Source: Limibacillus halophilus (lineage in GTDB: Bacteria; Pseudomonadota; Alphaproteobacteria; Kiloniellales; CECT-8803). Taken from it: DNA of 64,000 nucleotides. Of this stretch, positions 27,569-36,473 are shown piece by piece. Within the stretch, counting starts at the first letter, position 1. Each line of letters begins with the position of its first letter. The notes under the pieces were generated by a model. It was not told the DNA's origin. It saw only the letters and a program-made list of their open reading frames with translations, and did not search any database. The stretch spans positions 434,001 through 498,000 of the forward strand of contig NZ_JACHXA010000001.1 in NCBI RefSeq assembly GCF_014191775.1. Reading direction: 5' to 3'. Position numbers and translations under genes: made by a program.

Positions 27569-29236
27569 ATGAGGGATTCCGTGAGCGATATTCCTGATCA
27601 GATACCCCGGTTTCTAGATATTCGGCCGTCTCCGGCGGAGAAAGAATGGATGCGCGGTGGGCTGAAGCAACCCGGCGGCAAGCTGCTTTTGTTCGACGAG
27701 GAAGATGAACCTATCGACCCGACCATCGTACGCCGTTGCCTTGATCAGCTGTGGGTTGAGCCCTGGCAGGTTGGCGATCAGAAGCCTCACAGCGTTTTCC
27801 TCGCCTGCCGATTGACGCCCTTGGGACGGCGTTTGATAACCGATGAGCGCGACCTGGCGCCCGGCGTGGTCGGATCGGTCAGCGGCGTTTCCGGGGAACC
27901 AAAGAGTGCTGCCGAGCGCGAAAAAAGCAGCAGAATGCTGCTTGAAGCTCTGGAGGTTATGTACCGGAGAGAGCGGAGCGGATGGCCGGAGCTTTCCAGA
28001 GTGCGCCGGCCGGTTATCCTTGGGTCGGTCCTCGTTTCCCTCCTTGCCCTGTTCATCGTGACTTGGCAAACCTCGAAAATATTCAGGTCACCCGAACCTT
28101 CGATATCAAGTCCCGCGGCTGATGGGACACCTCTGCTATCAGGAGCACAAGCCCCGCCGGCTGCTTCGCCGCTGATATCCGACTCGCTTGACCAGGAAAC
28201 TCTATCATCCCCACCGGCCGTGGCCCCGTTGATTGAGCCGTCGGAAACTGACGTTGCATCGCCCCCCAAAGAGGGTGCCGCTGACACCGCTACAGAGGTT
28301 TCCCTGATCCCGCTGTCGGGAATTAAGGAGCTTGATAAGGCGGCCGATACCCCTGACGTTGGCGGGAAATCGATGGCACCAATGGTGGAGCCATCTGTGC
28401 AAGCAGATTCATCCAACCCCATCAGGTTAGCGCCGAGCACAGTTGCAACCGAAGTGCCTGCGACACCTGAATCGACCCCAGAGGCCGTAATCGCAGACGC
28501 CGTAACCCCAGAGCCCACACCTGAGGTTGCATCTCTTGATGCGGCGGCCCTTCAACAGGAAGAGGCTGAGCCACAGCCGCTTATTGTTGAGAAGCAAAAT
28601 GGCGAAACTGCTTCAGTGGAAAGCGCCGGGGCGACAACCGCCGTGCCTGCACAGCCGACAACCGCGGTCGCGGCCCCTGGAACCTTTTCGGTCAGCAAGT
28701 TGAAAGGGCCGTTGATTGGCGAGTCGATGTCGAAGCCGATCAGCGTGGACGCGGTGGAAACGCCGACGCCAAAGGTTATGGTGGAGGTTGCCGTTTTGCC
28801 TGTCGAGAAACCCCTGTTGCCTGAGCCCGTCGCCCAAACCCCCACACCTGAAACGCAAGCGATTGAACCTCTTACCGAAGCGCCGCCCTTGCAACCCAGC
28901 AAGCCGGCGACGGGTGCCCAGGTGGCAAAGATCGAGAAGACGGAAATTCCAGCCACAGCAAGCATGGCTCAATCGGGGGGATACAAGATCCAGTTCGGCG
29001 CGTTTCGGGTCAAAGAGGGCGCGATGAAGTTCCATGCGCAGATTTCCGATAGCTACCGCACTTATCTTGATGGTGCTGGTGTCGCTCTAGAGCCGATAGG
29101 TGCGCCCGACGACAGTGGGTTACATATGGTGCGTAGCGGTCTGATTGTTCGTCGTTCGGATGCAATTGCGTTGTGCCAGAAGATCAAGAACGGCGGTGAC
29201 GACTGCTTTGTCTTCGCCTCCAAGCCCGCACGCTAG
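27569..29236 (+). CDS. Single-pass SPOR-domain protein with long Pro/Ala-rich linker
   Basis: 555 residues. A cytoplasmic N-terminal 145 residues with no recognised domain is followed by a single membrane span (about 149-166, VILGSVLVSLLALFIVTW). Next comes a roughly 300-residue low-complexity linker rich in Pro, Ala, Glu and Thr (repeated 'TPE' and 'VAP' elements), and then a C-terminal SPOR domain (from about 475: GGYKIQFGAFRVKEGAMKF to CFVFASK). SPOR domains bind denuded glycan strands at the division septum, so envelope or division function is likely. The cytoplasmic part (LGRRLITDERDLAP) is unusual for FtsN-like proteins. Confidence 0.85.
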   Translation: MRDSVSDIPDQIPRFLDIRPSPAEKEWMRGGLKQPGGKLLLFDEEDEPIDPTIVRRCLDQLWVEPWQVGDQKPHSVFLACRLTPLGRRLITDERDLAPGVVGSVSGVSGEPKSAAEREKSSRMLLEALEVMYRRERSGWPELSRVRRPVILGSVLVSLLALFIVTWQTSKIFRSPEPSISSPAADGTPLLSGAQAPPAASPLISDSLDQETLSSPPAVAPLIEPSETDVASPPKEGAADTATEVSLIPLSGIKELDKAADTPDVGGKSMAPMVEPSVQADSSNPIRLAPSTVATEVPATPESTPEAVIADAVTPEPTPEVASLDAAALQQEEAEPQPLIVEKQNGETASVESAGATTAVPAQPTTAVAAPGTFSVSKLKGPLIGESMSKPISVDAVETPTPKVMVEVAVLPVEKPLLPEPVAQTPTPETQAIEPLTEAPPLQPSKPATGAQVAKIEKTEIPATASMAQSGGYKIQFGAFRVKEGAMKFHAQISDSYRTYLDGAGVALEPIGAPDDSGLHMVRSGLIVRRSDAIALCQKIKNGGDDCFVFASKPAR

Positions 29237-29246
29237 CGCAGTTCGC

Positions 29247-29651
29247 TCAGGCGGTCATGGATTGCTTGCCGGCCTCTTCCGGTTTGCTTGAGCGCGCCCG
29301 TTCTATAAGCGACAGGCCAATGCGAAGCGCAGTGTAATCTTCATCCTGCGGCGTCACCCAGGAGCAGACTTCCCGTTTGGCCAATGCCACGTCGCAGCCT
29401 TGTGAATTGAGAATTCCCGCCAGGCTCCGCCCATACTCGACAAGAAAGGCCTTTGCCGATTGCAGATTATCTTCCTGCATTCGTGCGTGAGCCTTCATGG
29501 CGAGATCGTAGGCCCGGGATTCGGCCTTGCTCAGGTGCTCCAAGAACGGCGAGATCGTCGCGGCAATTGCGTCCAGACCGGCTCTCTGGTCCGATTGGAG
29601 AAGGCTGTAGGCCACCTCCAACCGATTACAGTTCTTGCACGTAGTAGGCAT
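29247..29651 (-). CDS. Hypothetical protein with N-terminal CxxC
   Basis: 134 residues, not recognised. It starts TCKNCNRLEVAY with a CxxC pair, then is mostly helical and charged (AESRAYDLAMKAHARMQEDNLQSAKAF). Two more cysteines (Cys104-region GCD and EVCSW) could complete a metal site. The codon use resembles the neighbours and the frame is open over its whole length, convergent with the SPOR gene (10 bases between stops), so I take it as real. No function is proposed. Confidence 0.7.
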   Translation of the reverse strand: MPTTCKNCNRLEVAYSLLQSDQRAGLDAIAATISPFLEHLSKAESRAYDLAMKAHARMQEDNLQSAKAFLVEYGRSLAGILNSQGCDVALAKREVCSWVTPQDEDYTALRIGLSLIERARSSKPEEAGKQSMTA

Positions 29652-29758
29652 CGCTTTTCTCCAGGGCCATGAACATGCATGACAAATCGAATGCCTAGAT
29701 TTTGAGGCGAATTACTTAATAAATAATTGCGTGGCGAGAATCAGAAGGTAAGCAGCGC

Positions 29759-30412
29759 TCAAGACGATGCGGGAGATTGAGGCGGTGTGAGTTGTTGGTT
29801 GATATACTGGTGGCAAATATCAATGGCCTGTTTTTGAGAAATCACCTTGTCGTGGATCGACAATCCCAGCCACAAACCGTCCATCAGCCCAATCAGTGCC
29901 AAGGCGGCGCGTCGATAATCAATTTGTACGTGGGCTTCCTGCGCAGCATCCTCGAACAGCGTTTCGACGCGGTCGATATAGTCGCGGTACAGTTGCCGGT
30001 TTGCTTTGCGCACGGATGTGTTGAAGCGCACTTCATGCCAGAAACTGAGGAAAGCATGCCGGTTCAACTCCGTGAAAACCGGTGGTGTGAGCAGCGCTGA
30101 AGGGACGGTTTTCAGACGCGCGACTGCCGAGGGACCGCTGCGTGAGACGGCTTCGTGTACCTGTTCGCTGATAGTGTTGAAAAGATGCTGGAAGGCGGCC
30201 GCGAGCAGATCCTCTTTGCTGTTGTAGTAGTGGCCGATCAGGCCGCGGGAGCTTCCCGCGGCCTCGCAGATCGTCCGAACGGTGGTGCCGCCGACGCCAT
30301 GCTCCGCAAGTGAGCGAATGGTCCCTTCGATCAGGGCGCGACGACGGAACTCGTTTATTTCCGGGTGGGTGCGCGGTCGCAGTGTCGCGGTACGCGCTAC
30401 GGGTTTTTTCAC
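29759..30412 (-). CDS. TetR/AcrR family regulator (BetI-like)
   Basis: 218 residues from a GTG at 30410-30412 with GGAGG upstream; a second GTG at 30470-30472 would overlap the preceding gene and add 20 residues. The helix-turn-helix is GTTVRTICEAAGSSRGLIGHYYNSKEDLLAAAF, close to BetI (KGLIxHYF..KxxLL). The ligand domain has the BetI-type HAFLSFWHEVRFN and LIGLMDGLWLGLSI. It lies directly behind the peptide-type binding-protein gene and probably represses it; a BetI-box-like palindrome lies upstream of that gene at 32197-32216. Confidence 0.9.
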   Translation of the reverse strand: MKKPVARTATLRPRTHPEINEFRRRALIEGTIRSLAEHGVGGTTVRTICEAAGSSRGLIGHYYNSKEDLLAAAFQHLFNTISEQVHEAVSRSGPSAVARLKTVPSALLTPPVFTELNRHAFLSFWHEVRFNTSVRKANRQLYRDYIDRVETLFEDAAQEAHVQIDYRRAALALIGLMDGLWLGLSIHDKVISQKQAIDICHQYINQQLTPPQSPASS

Positions 30413-30450
30413 CTCTGTCCCGACCTCCAAGGTTATGACGCGGTTGTGGA

Positions 30451-32076
30451 TCAACTCTTGTTGAACCACCACCTCTCGAAGAACATCCGGCCGTCGACCT
30501 CTAGGTTGTTGGCAAGATCGCCGTGCCCGACCTTATCCGAAACGGCGAAGACGTCGTTGGCGAACAAAGGTATAACAACCCCGCCGTCGCTGTGAACAAG
30601 GAGTTGCATTTCTCGGTACATCTCCATGCGGCGGGCGTTGTCCAGTTCGGCCCGGGCAGCCACCAGTAACTCATTGAAGCGCGGGTTGTTCCAGTAGGAA
30701 TCGTTCCAGGCCGCTCCCGCGGAGTAGGCTTGGGTGAAGATGCCGTCGGCGGTCGGCGTTCCATACCAGTAGCAGGCGGACCAGGGCTTTTGCATCCAGA
30801 CGTTGGACCAGTAGCCGTCCGACGGCTCGCGGACCACCTCGATGTTGATGCCCGCCTTGGCGGCGTGCTCCTGGTACAAGACACAGGCGTCGACGGCACC
30901 GGCGAAGGCAGCGTCCGCGCCGCTGAGGTTGATTTCGAGTGACGATAGCCCGGCTTGCTTGAGGTAATGCTTCGCCTTGTCGGGGTCGTAGTCGGTTTGT
31001 GGGATATCGCTCGCATGGAAGCCATAGGCCGGGCTAATCGGGTGATCGTTGCCGATCGTGCCGTGTCCATAAAGGATGGTGTCCAGCAGTGCTTGCCGGT
31101 CCAATGCGTGTTTCAGGGCCATGCGGACGTTGATGTCATCGAAGGGTGCGGTATCGGTTCGCATAGGAAAGGTATAATGGGTCTTTCCCTCAACTTCGCG
31201 CACTTCCACATTGCTCAACGCGGCCAAGCGGTCCGCCGTCTTCAGGTCGATGCGGTCAATCGCATCAACTTCGCCGCTGATCAAAGCATTCTGCCGGGCG
31301 GTTACATCTACGATGGCCAAGAGCTCGCAGCTATCGAAATGCGCGCGATCACCGGCCTGCCAATATGCGGGATTGCGCTCGAAATCCGCGCGAATGCCGG
31401 GCTCGAACTTTTTGAGCTTGTAGGGACCGCAGCCGTTTCCTGACAGCCAATCCAAGGTACCGTCTGCGTTGGCGGGATAGATCGGGAAGTTGAAGCTGCT
31501 GAGTTTGAAGGGGAAGTCCGCGTCTCCAGCGGCCAAGGTCACGACGACTTCCAGTGGACCCTCCGCCTTGACGCTGGTGATTGGCTCGACGATGGGCTTT
31601 GCGGTCGAGGTGGAATCAGGACCGCGATGATGGTTGATGGCGGCGACCACGTCTGCTGGCGTCACCGGTCGGCCGTCATGGAATGTTAGTCCGCTGCGCA
31701 GCTTGAACCGCCATTGCGAGGCATCCGCCGAAGCTTCCCAACTTTCAGCAAGCTTCGGCAGCAGGCGGCCAGCCGCGTCCACCTCGGTAAGCGTGTTGGA
31801 GATTGTATAGTGCATGACAACGGTGAATCCGTTGTTGACGTGCGCCGGATCCAGGGAATCCGACGTATCGCCGTGCCCCATGCCGAAGCGCATATGGCCG
31901 CCTTTGCGGGGTGTCGCGGCGTGCGCGGGCAGGGCACCCGATGCTGTGACCAAGCCGGCCGTTAGAGCCGTTCCGAGGGCCGTCGTCACGCCGAGGGCGC
32001 TTGCTTGGCGCAGGAAATCACGCCGCGCGATCCTACCGCTACGCAGCAGGTCTTTGAGTCGGTTCAAGTCGTCCAT
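30451..32076 (-). CDS. ABC transporter substrate-binding protein, family 5 (peptide/opine type), Tat-exported
   Basis: 541 residues. The N-terminus has a twin-arginine signal, IARRDFLRQASALGVTTALG, with the cleavage site near AHA-AT (about residue 54). The DppA/OppA-type body is evident: LPKLAESWEASADASQWRFKLRSGLTFHDGRPVTPADVV and NVRMALKHALDRQALL. It captures a peptide, opine or amino-acid-like ligand in the periplasm. No permease or ATPase genes adjoin it, so it is an orphan binding protein in this window, paired only with the BetI-like regulator. Confidence 0.93.
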   Translation of the reverse strand: MDDLNRLKDLLRSGRIARRDFLRQASALGVTTALGTALTAGLVTASGALPAHAATPRKGGHMRFGMGHGDTSDSLDPAHVNNGFTVVMHYTISNTLTEVDAAGRLLPKLAESWEASADASQWRFKLRSGLTFHDGRPVTPADVVAAINHHRGPDSTSTAKPIVEPITSVKAEGPLEVVVTLAAGDADFPFKLSSFNFPIYPANADGTLDWLSGNGCGPYKLKKFEPGIRADFERNPAYWQAGDRAHFDSCELLAIVDVTARQNALISGEVDAIDRIDLKTADRLAALSNVEVREVEGKTHYTFPMRTDTAPFDDINVRMALKHALDRQALLDTILYGHGTIGNDHPISPAYGFHASDIPQTDYDPDKAKHYLKQAGLSSLEINLSGADAAFAGAVDACVLYQEHAAKAGINIEVVREPSDGYWSNVWMQKPWSACYWYGTPTADGIFTQAYSAGAAWNDSYWNNPRFNELLVAARAELDNARRMEMYREMQLLVHSDGGVVIPLFANDVFAVSDKVGHGDLANNLEVDGRMFFERWWFNKS

Positions 32077-32196
32077 CTTGGTTCTCTCCCTGTCAGAAGC
32101 CTTCCCAGTCGCTTGTTGGAAAGGTCGGTGGATGGCTGGTGGCTCAGGTTTCTTCGAGGTGGTTGCATGCGTCTCGGTTTCATTCTTATCAAAAAG

Positions 32197-32216
32197 TTTG
32201 TTGAGCGTCCAACAAA
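32197..32216. promoter_or_regulatory. BetI-like operator in divergent promoter region
   Basis: TTTGTTG-AGCGTC-CAACAAA is a perfect 7-bp inverted repeat. Its complement contains TTGGACGCTCAA, one base from TTGGACGTTCAA, the core I recall of the E. coli bet BetI site. It lies 121 bp upstream of the Tat-exported binding protein and 123 bp upstream of the divergent oxygenase, nearly midway, so the BetI-like regulator could control both. Confidence 0.55.
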
Positions 32217-32244
32217 AATATGAAACAGTTGTAGCCGATAAACC

Positions 32245-32272
32245 GCGACCTATCCCGGTTCAGGTCGCTTTT
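32245..32272 (+). terminator. Weak hairpin followed by TTTT in the divergent region
   Basis: GCGACCT (32245-32251) pairs with AGGTCGC (32262-32268), followed by TTTTC. It has intrinsic-terminator form on the plus strand but no upstream gene ends here; a leader attenuator or part of a regulatory site before the oxygenase gene is possible. Confidence 0.3.
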
Positions 32273-32338
32273 CAGCCTGTAAGGTCGGAAGGATGACGGA
32301 GTCCAGCCGTCGAGTGCGATGGAAAGGAATGGCTCAGA

Positions 32339-33178
32339 ATGCGCGGCGATTTCACTCAACCCCAGAAGGTCATTAATCTTGACGCCTATCCGCTGGACCA
32401 GCGGGACAGCCCGACAAGACGCGCAGTGATCGATCGATGCCGGCGCGAATTGGAGGCGCAGCAGTACTGTGTTCTGCCGAACTTCATTCTTTCGACAGCC
32501 CGCCAGCGAGCGGTCGAGGATGCCCTGGAGCGCCAGGAGCAGGCACACCATATCAGTTCGCGCCGCAACTGCTACTTGCAGCGCCAACCGGACCCTGCCC
32601 TGCCCGCGGACCATCCCCGCAACATTTTCATGGAGGCCAGTTCGCGAATGATCGCCTACGATCATCTGCCGGACGATTCACCTCTGAAAACCTTGTACCA
32701 TTGGGATGAAACCCGCGCTTTCATTGCGGAAATCGTTGGGGTCAAGGAGCTGTTCGATAACGAGGATCCCTACCAGCCGGTCAACACGCTTTGCTTTCAT
32801 GACGGTGATCGTTCGTCCTGGCACTTCGATTCCTGCAATGCTTTTACAGTCACCTTGATGTTGCAGGCACCCGAGGGTGGTGGTGACTTCGAGATCGTCC
32901 CGAACGCGCGAAGCGATGATGACCAGAATCACGCCTATGTCGCCAGCTTCCTTCAGGGGAAGCGGTCGGGGGACGCTATCCGGGTTTCCCGTGAGCCGGG
33001 CGCTCTATGTATATTTCGGGGCTGCAATTCGTTGCACCGCGTATCGCCTGTATCTGGGAACACGCGCCGCTTGATGGGTGTTTTCGTTTACGAGAATGAA
33101 CCAGGGGTCATTGGCGACCCAGAGGTCAACGAGACGGTCTATGGTGCGCGTGTTACCGCGGGCCCTGCGGCCTCATGA
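32339..33178 (+). CDS. HalD/BesD-like Fe(II)/2-oxoglutarate oxygenase (predicted amino acid hydroxylase)
   Basis: 279 residues. The iron site is WHFD (His162, Asp164) with distal His233 in SLHRVSPV and Arg243/244 for 2-oxoglutarate. The flanking pattern ([50 protein letters not shown]) matches by memory the HalD/BesD family of free amino acid halogenases and hydroxylases. Halogenases carry Gly in place of the metal Asp; Asp164 here predicts hydroxylation. A proline racemase family gene ends within its 3' end on the other strand (six-base overlap). Substrate unknown; an amino acid is likely. Confidence 0.78.
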   Translation: MRGDFTQPQKVINLDAYPLDQRDSPTRRAVIDRCRRELEAQQYCVLPNFILSTARQRAVEDALERQEQAHHISSRRNCYLQRQPDPALPADHPRNIFMEASSRMIAYDHLPDDSPLKTLYHWDETRAFIAEIVGVKELFDNEDPYQPVNTLCFHDGDRSSWHFDSCNAFTVTLMLQAPEGGGDFEIVPNARSDDDQNHAYVASFLQGKRSGDAIRVSREPGALCIFRGCNSLHRVSPVSGNTRRLMGVFVYENEPGVIGDPEVNETVYGARVTAGPAAS

Positions 33179-34204
33179 CAGTTTCGGCCAGGTGTCTGAA
33201 AGGCGGTAGCCTTGCGGCCAGGGATCGTCCGGGTCCAACATGACCTGATGGGTGCCCGTGATCCAGGCCCGCCCGCTGATGACGGGCACGATAGCGGGCC
33301 GGCCGGCAATCTCGGTCGTTCGTTCGATCCGGCAATGAAACTCCGAGCCGATGATGGAGCGTGCCTGATAATGATCATCCAAGGTCATGTGCCCCTTGGC
33401 ATGGAGGACCGCCATACGGGCCGAACAACCGGTGCCGGTCGGTGAGCGATCAATCTTGCCGGGGCGCACCGTCACCGCATTGGCGCCGCTGAGCCGCTTG
33501 CCCTTTCGATCCAAGGGGCCGGCGAATTGGCAAAAGGAGATGTGGTCCCACTCGTGGTTGACGGGATGCGTGAAGCCCAACTGTTGATTGGCGGCTTCGG
33601 TGATCTTGATTCCCGCCGCCGCCAGATCACGTGCTTCGTGAGGCGCAATCTCAAATCCCAAGGAAGCCGAATCGACGATGACAAAACTGTCCCCGCCATA
33701 AGCCGTGTCCACCTTCAGGGTTCCCAGCCCCTCGACCTCCAGTTTGGCGTCGATTTTGTCGGCGAAAGAAGCAACGTTGGTGACCGTAATGCGCTGTGCT
33801 TTGCCGTCGCGACATTCCGCCAAAACCTCAACGAGGCCGCCGGGTGCCTCTAGAATCATGCGTGTTTCCGGCTCGCTCATCGGCAGTATTCCGCTGTCGA
33901 GCAGTACGGTGGCGACACAGATCGAATTTGATCCGGACATGGGCGGTGTATCTTCCGGCTCCATGATGATCCAGCCCATCTGGGCGCGCGGGTCCTTGGG
34001 CGGCACCAGAAGATTGATGTGCCTGAAGACGCCGCCGCGCGGCTCATTGAGCACTAGATTGCGCAGGCGTTGGTCGTTGGCGATGAAATTGCGTTGCTCC
34101 CAGAGAGTTTCACCCGGCGGCGGGGCTACGCCGCCGACAATCACGTCGCCAACCTCCCCTTCGGCGTGGCAACTGACAATATGGATGACCTGGCTGCTTC
34201 GCAT
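33173..34204 (-). CDS. Proline racemase family protein (hydroxyproline epimerase/dehydratase type)
   Basis: 343 residues, family length. The two catalytic positions read MSGSNSICV (Ser90 in place of the first Cys of MCGHG) and [12 protein letters not shown] (Cys260). Cys/Cys pairs are proline racemases and 4-hydroxyproline epimerases, Cys/Thr pairs are trans-3-hydroxyproline dehydratases, and Ser/Cys pairs have been linked to hydroxyproline 2-epimerases. This Ser/Cys enzyme therefore most likely epimerises a 3- or 4-hydroxyproline. A truncated hydroxyproline dehydratase-like gene lies 30 bp upstream in the same direction, supporting hydroxyproline use. Confidence 0.88.
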   Translation of the reverse strand: MRSSQVIHIVSCHAEGEVGDVIVGGVAPPPGETLWEQRNFIANDQRLRNLVLNEPRGGVFRHINLLVPPKDPRAQMGWIIMEPEDTPPMSGSNSICVATVLLDSGILPMSEPETRMILEAPGGLVEVLAECRDGKAQRITVTNVASFADKIDAKLEVEGLGTLKVDTAYGGDSFVIVDSASLGFEIAPHEARDLAAAGIKITEAANQQLGFTHPVNHEWDHISFCQFAGPLDRKGKRLSGANAVTVRPGKIDRSPTGTGCSARMAVLHAKGHMTLDDHYQARSIIGSEFHCRIERTTEIAGRPAIVPVISGRAWITGTHQVMLDPDDPWPQGYRLSDTWPKLS

Positions 34205-34233
34205 CGACTCCCCCTACTCCAATCGGCCGGATC

Positions 34234-34653
34234 TCATCCGGTAATCTGAAAAAGCGACTGACCGAGGACATCATAACGCAACTCGACCCGCAAACCAGGA
34301 GCGTCGCCGGCGCGCATCTTACAGTTTATGCGCTTGGGAGCGCCCTTGGCGTTGGTGACCGAAACATAAGAGTTGGAATCGGTGGCAGCGAGGCGAAACG
34401 GCTCGGGCGTCGAGTGTGCCAGATGGGAGATGGCAGCCGTCACGATATCGCCGCCCCAAGAATCTTCGATCGTCATCGGCAAGCCAAAAGTAACGCAAAG
34501 ATCCCTTATCTGGCGGGCCTTGGTAATGCCGCCCACCTTGGAGATCTTGAGATGGATAGCATCCATCGCGCCGTTGGCATGAGCGCGCTGCAAGGCGCCT
34601 ATCTCATCGATGTTTTCATCCAGGATAAACGGCAGATTGGTTGCTTGCCTATT
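34234..34653 (-). pseudogene. C-terminal remnant of enolase-superfamily dehydratase (cis-3-hydroxyproline dehydratase-like)
   Basis: Only the C-terminal third of a mandelate racemase/muconate lactonizing enzyme remains: [40 protein letters not shown] with the C-terminal catalytic Lys of KISK, and [22 protein letters not shown]. The pattern resembles cis-3-hydroxy-L-proline dehydratases. A full enzyme needs about 350-380 residues and an N-terminal KxK-type base and metal ligands, all absent; the open frame upstream (to 34701) runs into the methyltransferase gene and shows no similarity. I read it as truncated by recombination. Confidence 0.75.
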
Positions 34654-34660
34654 TCCCTCC

Positions 34661-35668
34661 TCAGCCGGCGCCGGGCAAGGTCCAGGGTGCGCGCGTTGCA
34701 CCGCCGGTGGAATGGCTGATCGCCGCCGGTTGGTCTTTCTGGGCCAGAATTACCAAACCTTCGACGGGAAGGCCCTTTTCGCGGCGGAGTGCGGCGCGAT
34801 CTTGAGCCAGAAGGGAAAATCCGTTCCCCGAGAGCCAGGCGCGCAGGGCCATCGGATCGTGGCGGAAGCGCTGACCGGGGCCGAGGCTATAGGCGGATCG
34901 GAGGTCGTCGGGCGTTTCCAAATCCGCTTCCACGGTGAAGAGCAGCAAACCACCCGGTTTCAACCGCCCGGCACAACTGCTGAAGGTGGAAGCAAGATCG
35001 CCCAAATAGTTGAAGACGTCCGCGGCGATAAGCAGATCGTAACGCAGACAAAGATCATCCGGTGGGGTTGCGATGTCGCCCGATTGAAGCGCGCGATAAA
35101 GGCCCTTCGCCCGCGCCTGCGCAAGCATTCCGGGTGATATATCCAGGCCGTCCATGACGCCGCCCAGCACCGAGAATATCTCGCCGGCGAGGCCAGTGCC
35201 GCAACCAAGGTCCAGGATTGTGGGGCTCTCTGGAAGGTTCTGCTTGAAGGCTTGGAGCGTTTGCCAGAGCAAACGCGGTCCACAGTAGCCGAGACGATCC
35301 ACGAGTTGGGTTTCGAAAGCGGGCGCTATCTGGTCGAAAAGCTGCCGCACGTATGCTGGAGGGAGCCGCTCAGGCGTATCCGCAGCGCCCAGCAAAGCCA
35401 GTCGCGGTGAGGATCCCAGACGGTCGCTGGGGTCGTGTTCAAGATATTTGCGGAAGGCTGCGGCACCGGCATCTTTATCACCGGCCAGCTCCAGTGCCTC
35501 ACCCAGTACGAACCAAGCTTCGGCCCAGGACGGGGCCAAGGCGACGGCCTCGCGGGCCAGTTCCGCCGCGCCGGAGCCATCGCCGTCATCAAGAAGCGCC
35601 AAGGCTACGTCAAGCCGCCGTCCCGCCCCTGCTCGTTCATAGGTCACTTGCAATCCATCCGGAATCAC
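34661..35668 (-). CDS. TPR-containing SAM-dependent methyltransferase
   Basis: 335 residues. About two TPR-like repeats occupy 20-85 ([42 protein letters not shown]). The methyltransferase domain has motif [15 protein letters not shown] (151-164), [13 protein letters not shown] (post I) and [14 protein letters not shown] (motif II), followed by [13 protein letters not shown]. This layout matches the family of putative TPR methyltransferases common in Rhodospirillales. The last 20 residues ([18 protein letters not shown]) look unrelated and may derive from the junction with the neighbouring enolase remnant. Substrate unknown. Confidence 0.87.
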   Translation of the reverse strand: MIPDGLQVTYERAGAGRRLDVALALLDDGDGSGAAELAREAVALAPSWAEAWFVLGEALELAGDKDAGAAAFRKYLEHDPSDRLGSSPRLALLGAADTPERLPPAYVRQLFDQIAPAFETQLVDRLGYCGPRLLWQTLQAFKQNLPESPTILDLGCGTGLAGEIFSVLGGVMDGLDISPGMLAQARAKGLYRALQSGDIATPPDDLCLRYDLLIAADVFNYLGDLASTFSSCAGRLKPGGLLLFTVEADLETPDDLRSAYSLGPGQRFRHDPMALRAWLSGNGFSLLAQDRAALRREKGLPVEGLVILAQKDQPAAISHSTGGATRAPWTLPGAG

Positions 35669-35732
35669 ATGCTGACGGGGCGACAGCCCGCGTTCCCGCA
35701 GGAGCGCATAGATATTCCGATTGCCGGATAAT

Positions 35733-36359
35733 TCAAGTGGGATTTGCTGTGGTCTCCGACATCGCGGTCAAGGTGGCTTCCAACTCGGCAATCCGTTGCT
35801 TGAGCGGGATTATGGCCTCTTGAACTTCGGCGGTGGAGTAGCGCGGCGTGATGTGCTGCGGGCAGTTCCAGTCAAAGGCCTCGATGCGAATCACGATACC
35901 GCGTTCTACCTTGGCGCGGTACTCCGGAAGCTCCAGGCGATTGAGGATGGTGTTTTCCTCCAAGTCCACCAAGCGGGCACGACCCAGTATCTTCAAGCGG
36001 GTGCGATGGGCATAGTCCATGAAGAAGAGCGATACCCTGTCATCCGTCATCATGTTGCCGACGCTGATGTACTGCCGGTTGCCGCGAAAATCGGCAAAAC
36101 CAATCGTTCGTTCATCCAGAACACGCACAAACCCCGGCGGTCCGCCGCGATGCTGGACGTAGGGCCAGCCTGTTTCGCTGACCGAAGCCATGTAAAAGCT
36201 ATCGCGCTCACCAATGAACCCTGCCTCTCGGGGGCCAAGTACCTGGTTCACCGGCTCTTCGATCACTTCGAAGCGCGCGTAGCTCTTCCGACTACCGTGG
36301 GCCTCTTGCAGCTTCTTGATTGTTTCCGTGAAGGCGATGTCTGCATAGCGGTGGGACAT
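35733..36359 (-). CDS. Pyridoxamine 5'-phosphate oxidase family FMN-binding split-barrel protein
   Basis: 208 residues. The split-barrel segment is clear (FIGERDSFYMASVSETGWPYVQHRGGPPGFVRVLD, IGFADFRGNRQYISVGNM, VSLFFMDYAHRTRLKILGRARLV), a PPOX-class pattern of general flavin proteins rather than true PdxH. A short C-terminal coiled coil (IIPLKQRIAELEATLTAM) is added. Such proteins act as flavin-linked reductases or sensors; the substrate cannot be given. It is divergent from a LysR gene, 128 bp apart, a common regulator-target arrangement. Confidence 0.88.
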   Translation of the reverse strand: MSHRYADIAFTETIKKLQEAHGSRKSYARFEVIEEPVNQVLGPREAGFIGERDSFYMASVSETGWPYVQHRGGPPGFVRVLDERTIGFADFRGNRQYISVGNMMTDDRVSLFFMDYAHRTRLKILGRARLVDLEENTILNRLELPEYRAKVERGIVIRIEAFDWNCPQHITPRYSTAEVQEAIIPLKQRIAELEATLTAMSETTANPT

Positions 36360-36430
36360 GGTGACTCTCGTATACTGGTTAGATCATCGGTGGCTATTGA
36401 TCACCGGCACAAAGGAAGATGGCATTCGAC

Positions 36431-36473
36431 GTGAAATAAAATAATATAAGGAATATGAAATACTTTATTTCGC
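36431..36473. promoter_or_regulatory. Inverted repeat in PPOX/LysR divergent promoter
   Basis: GTGAAATAAA (36431-36440) and TTTATTTCGC (36464-36473) are inverse complements in nine of ten positions, centres about 33 bp apart, in a very AT-rich stretch immediately before the LysR start. The spacing suits two half-sites of a LysR tetramer on one helix face, but a simple hairpin in the leader is also possible. Confidence 0.4.
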
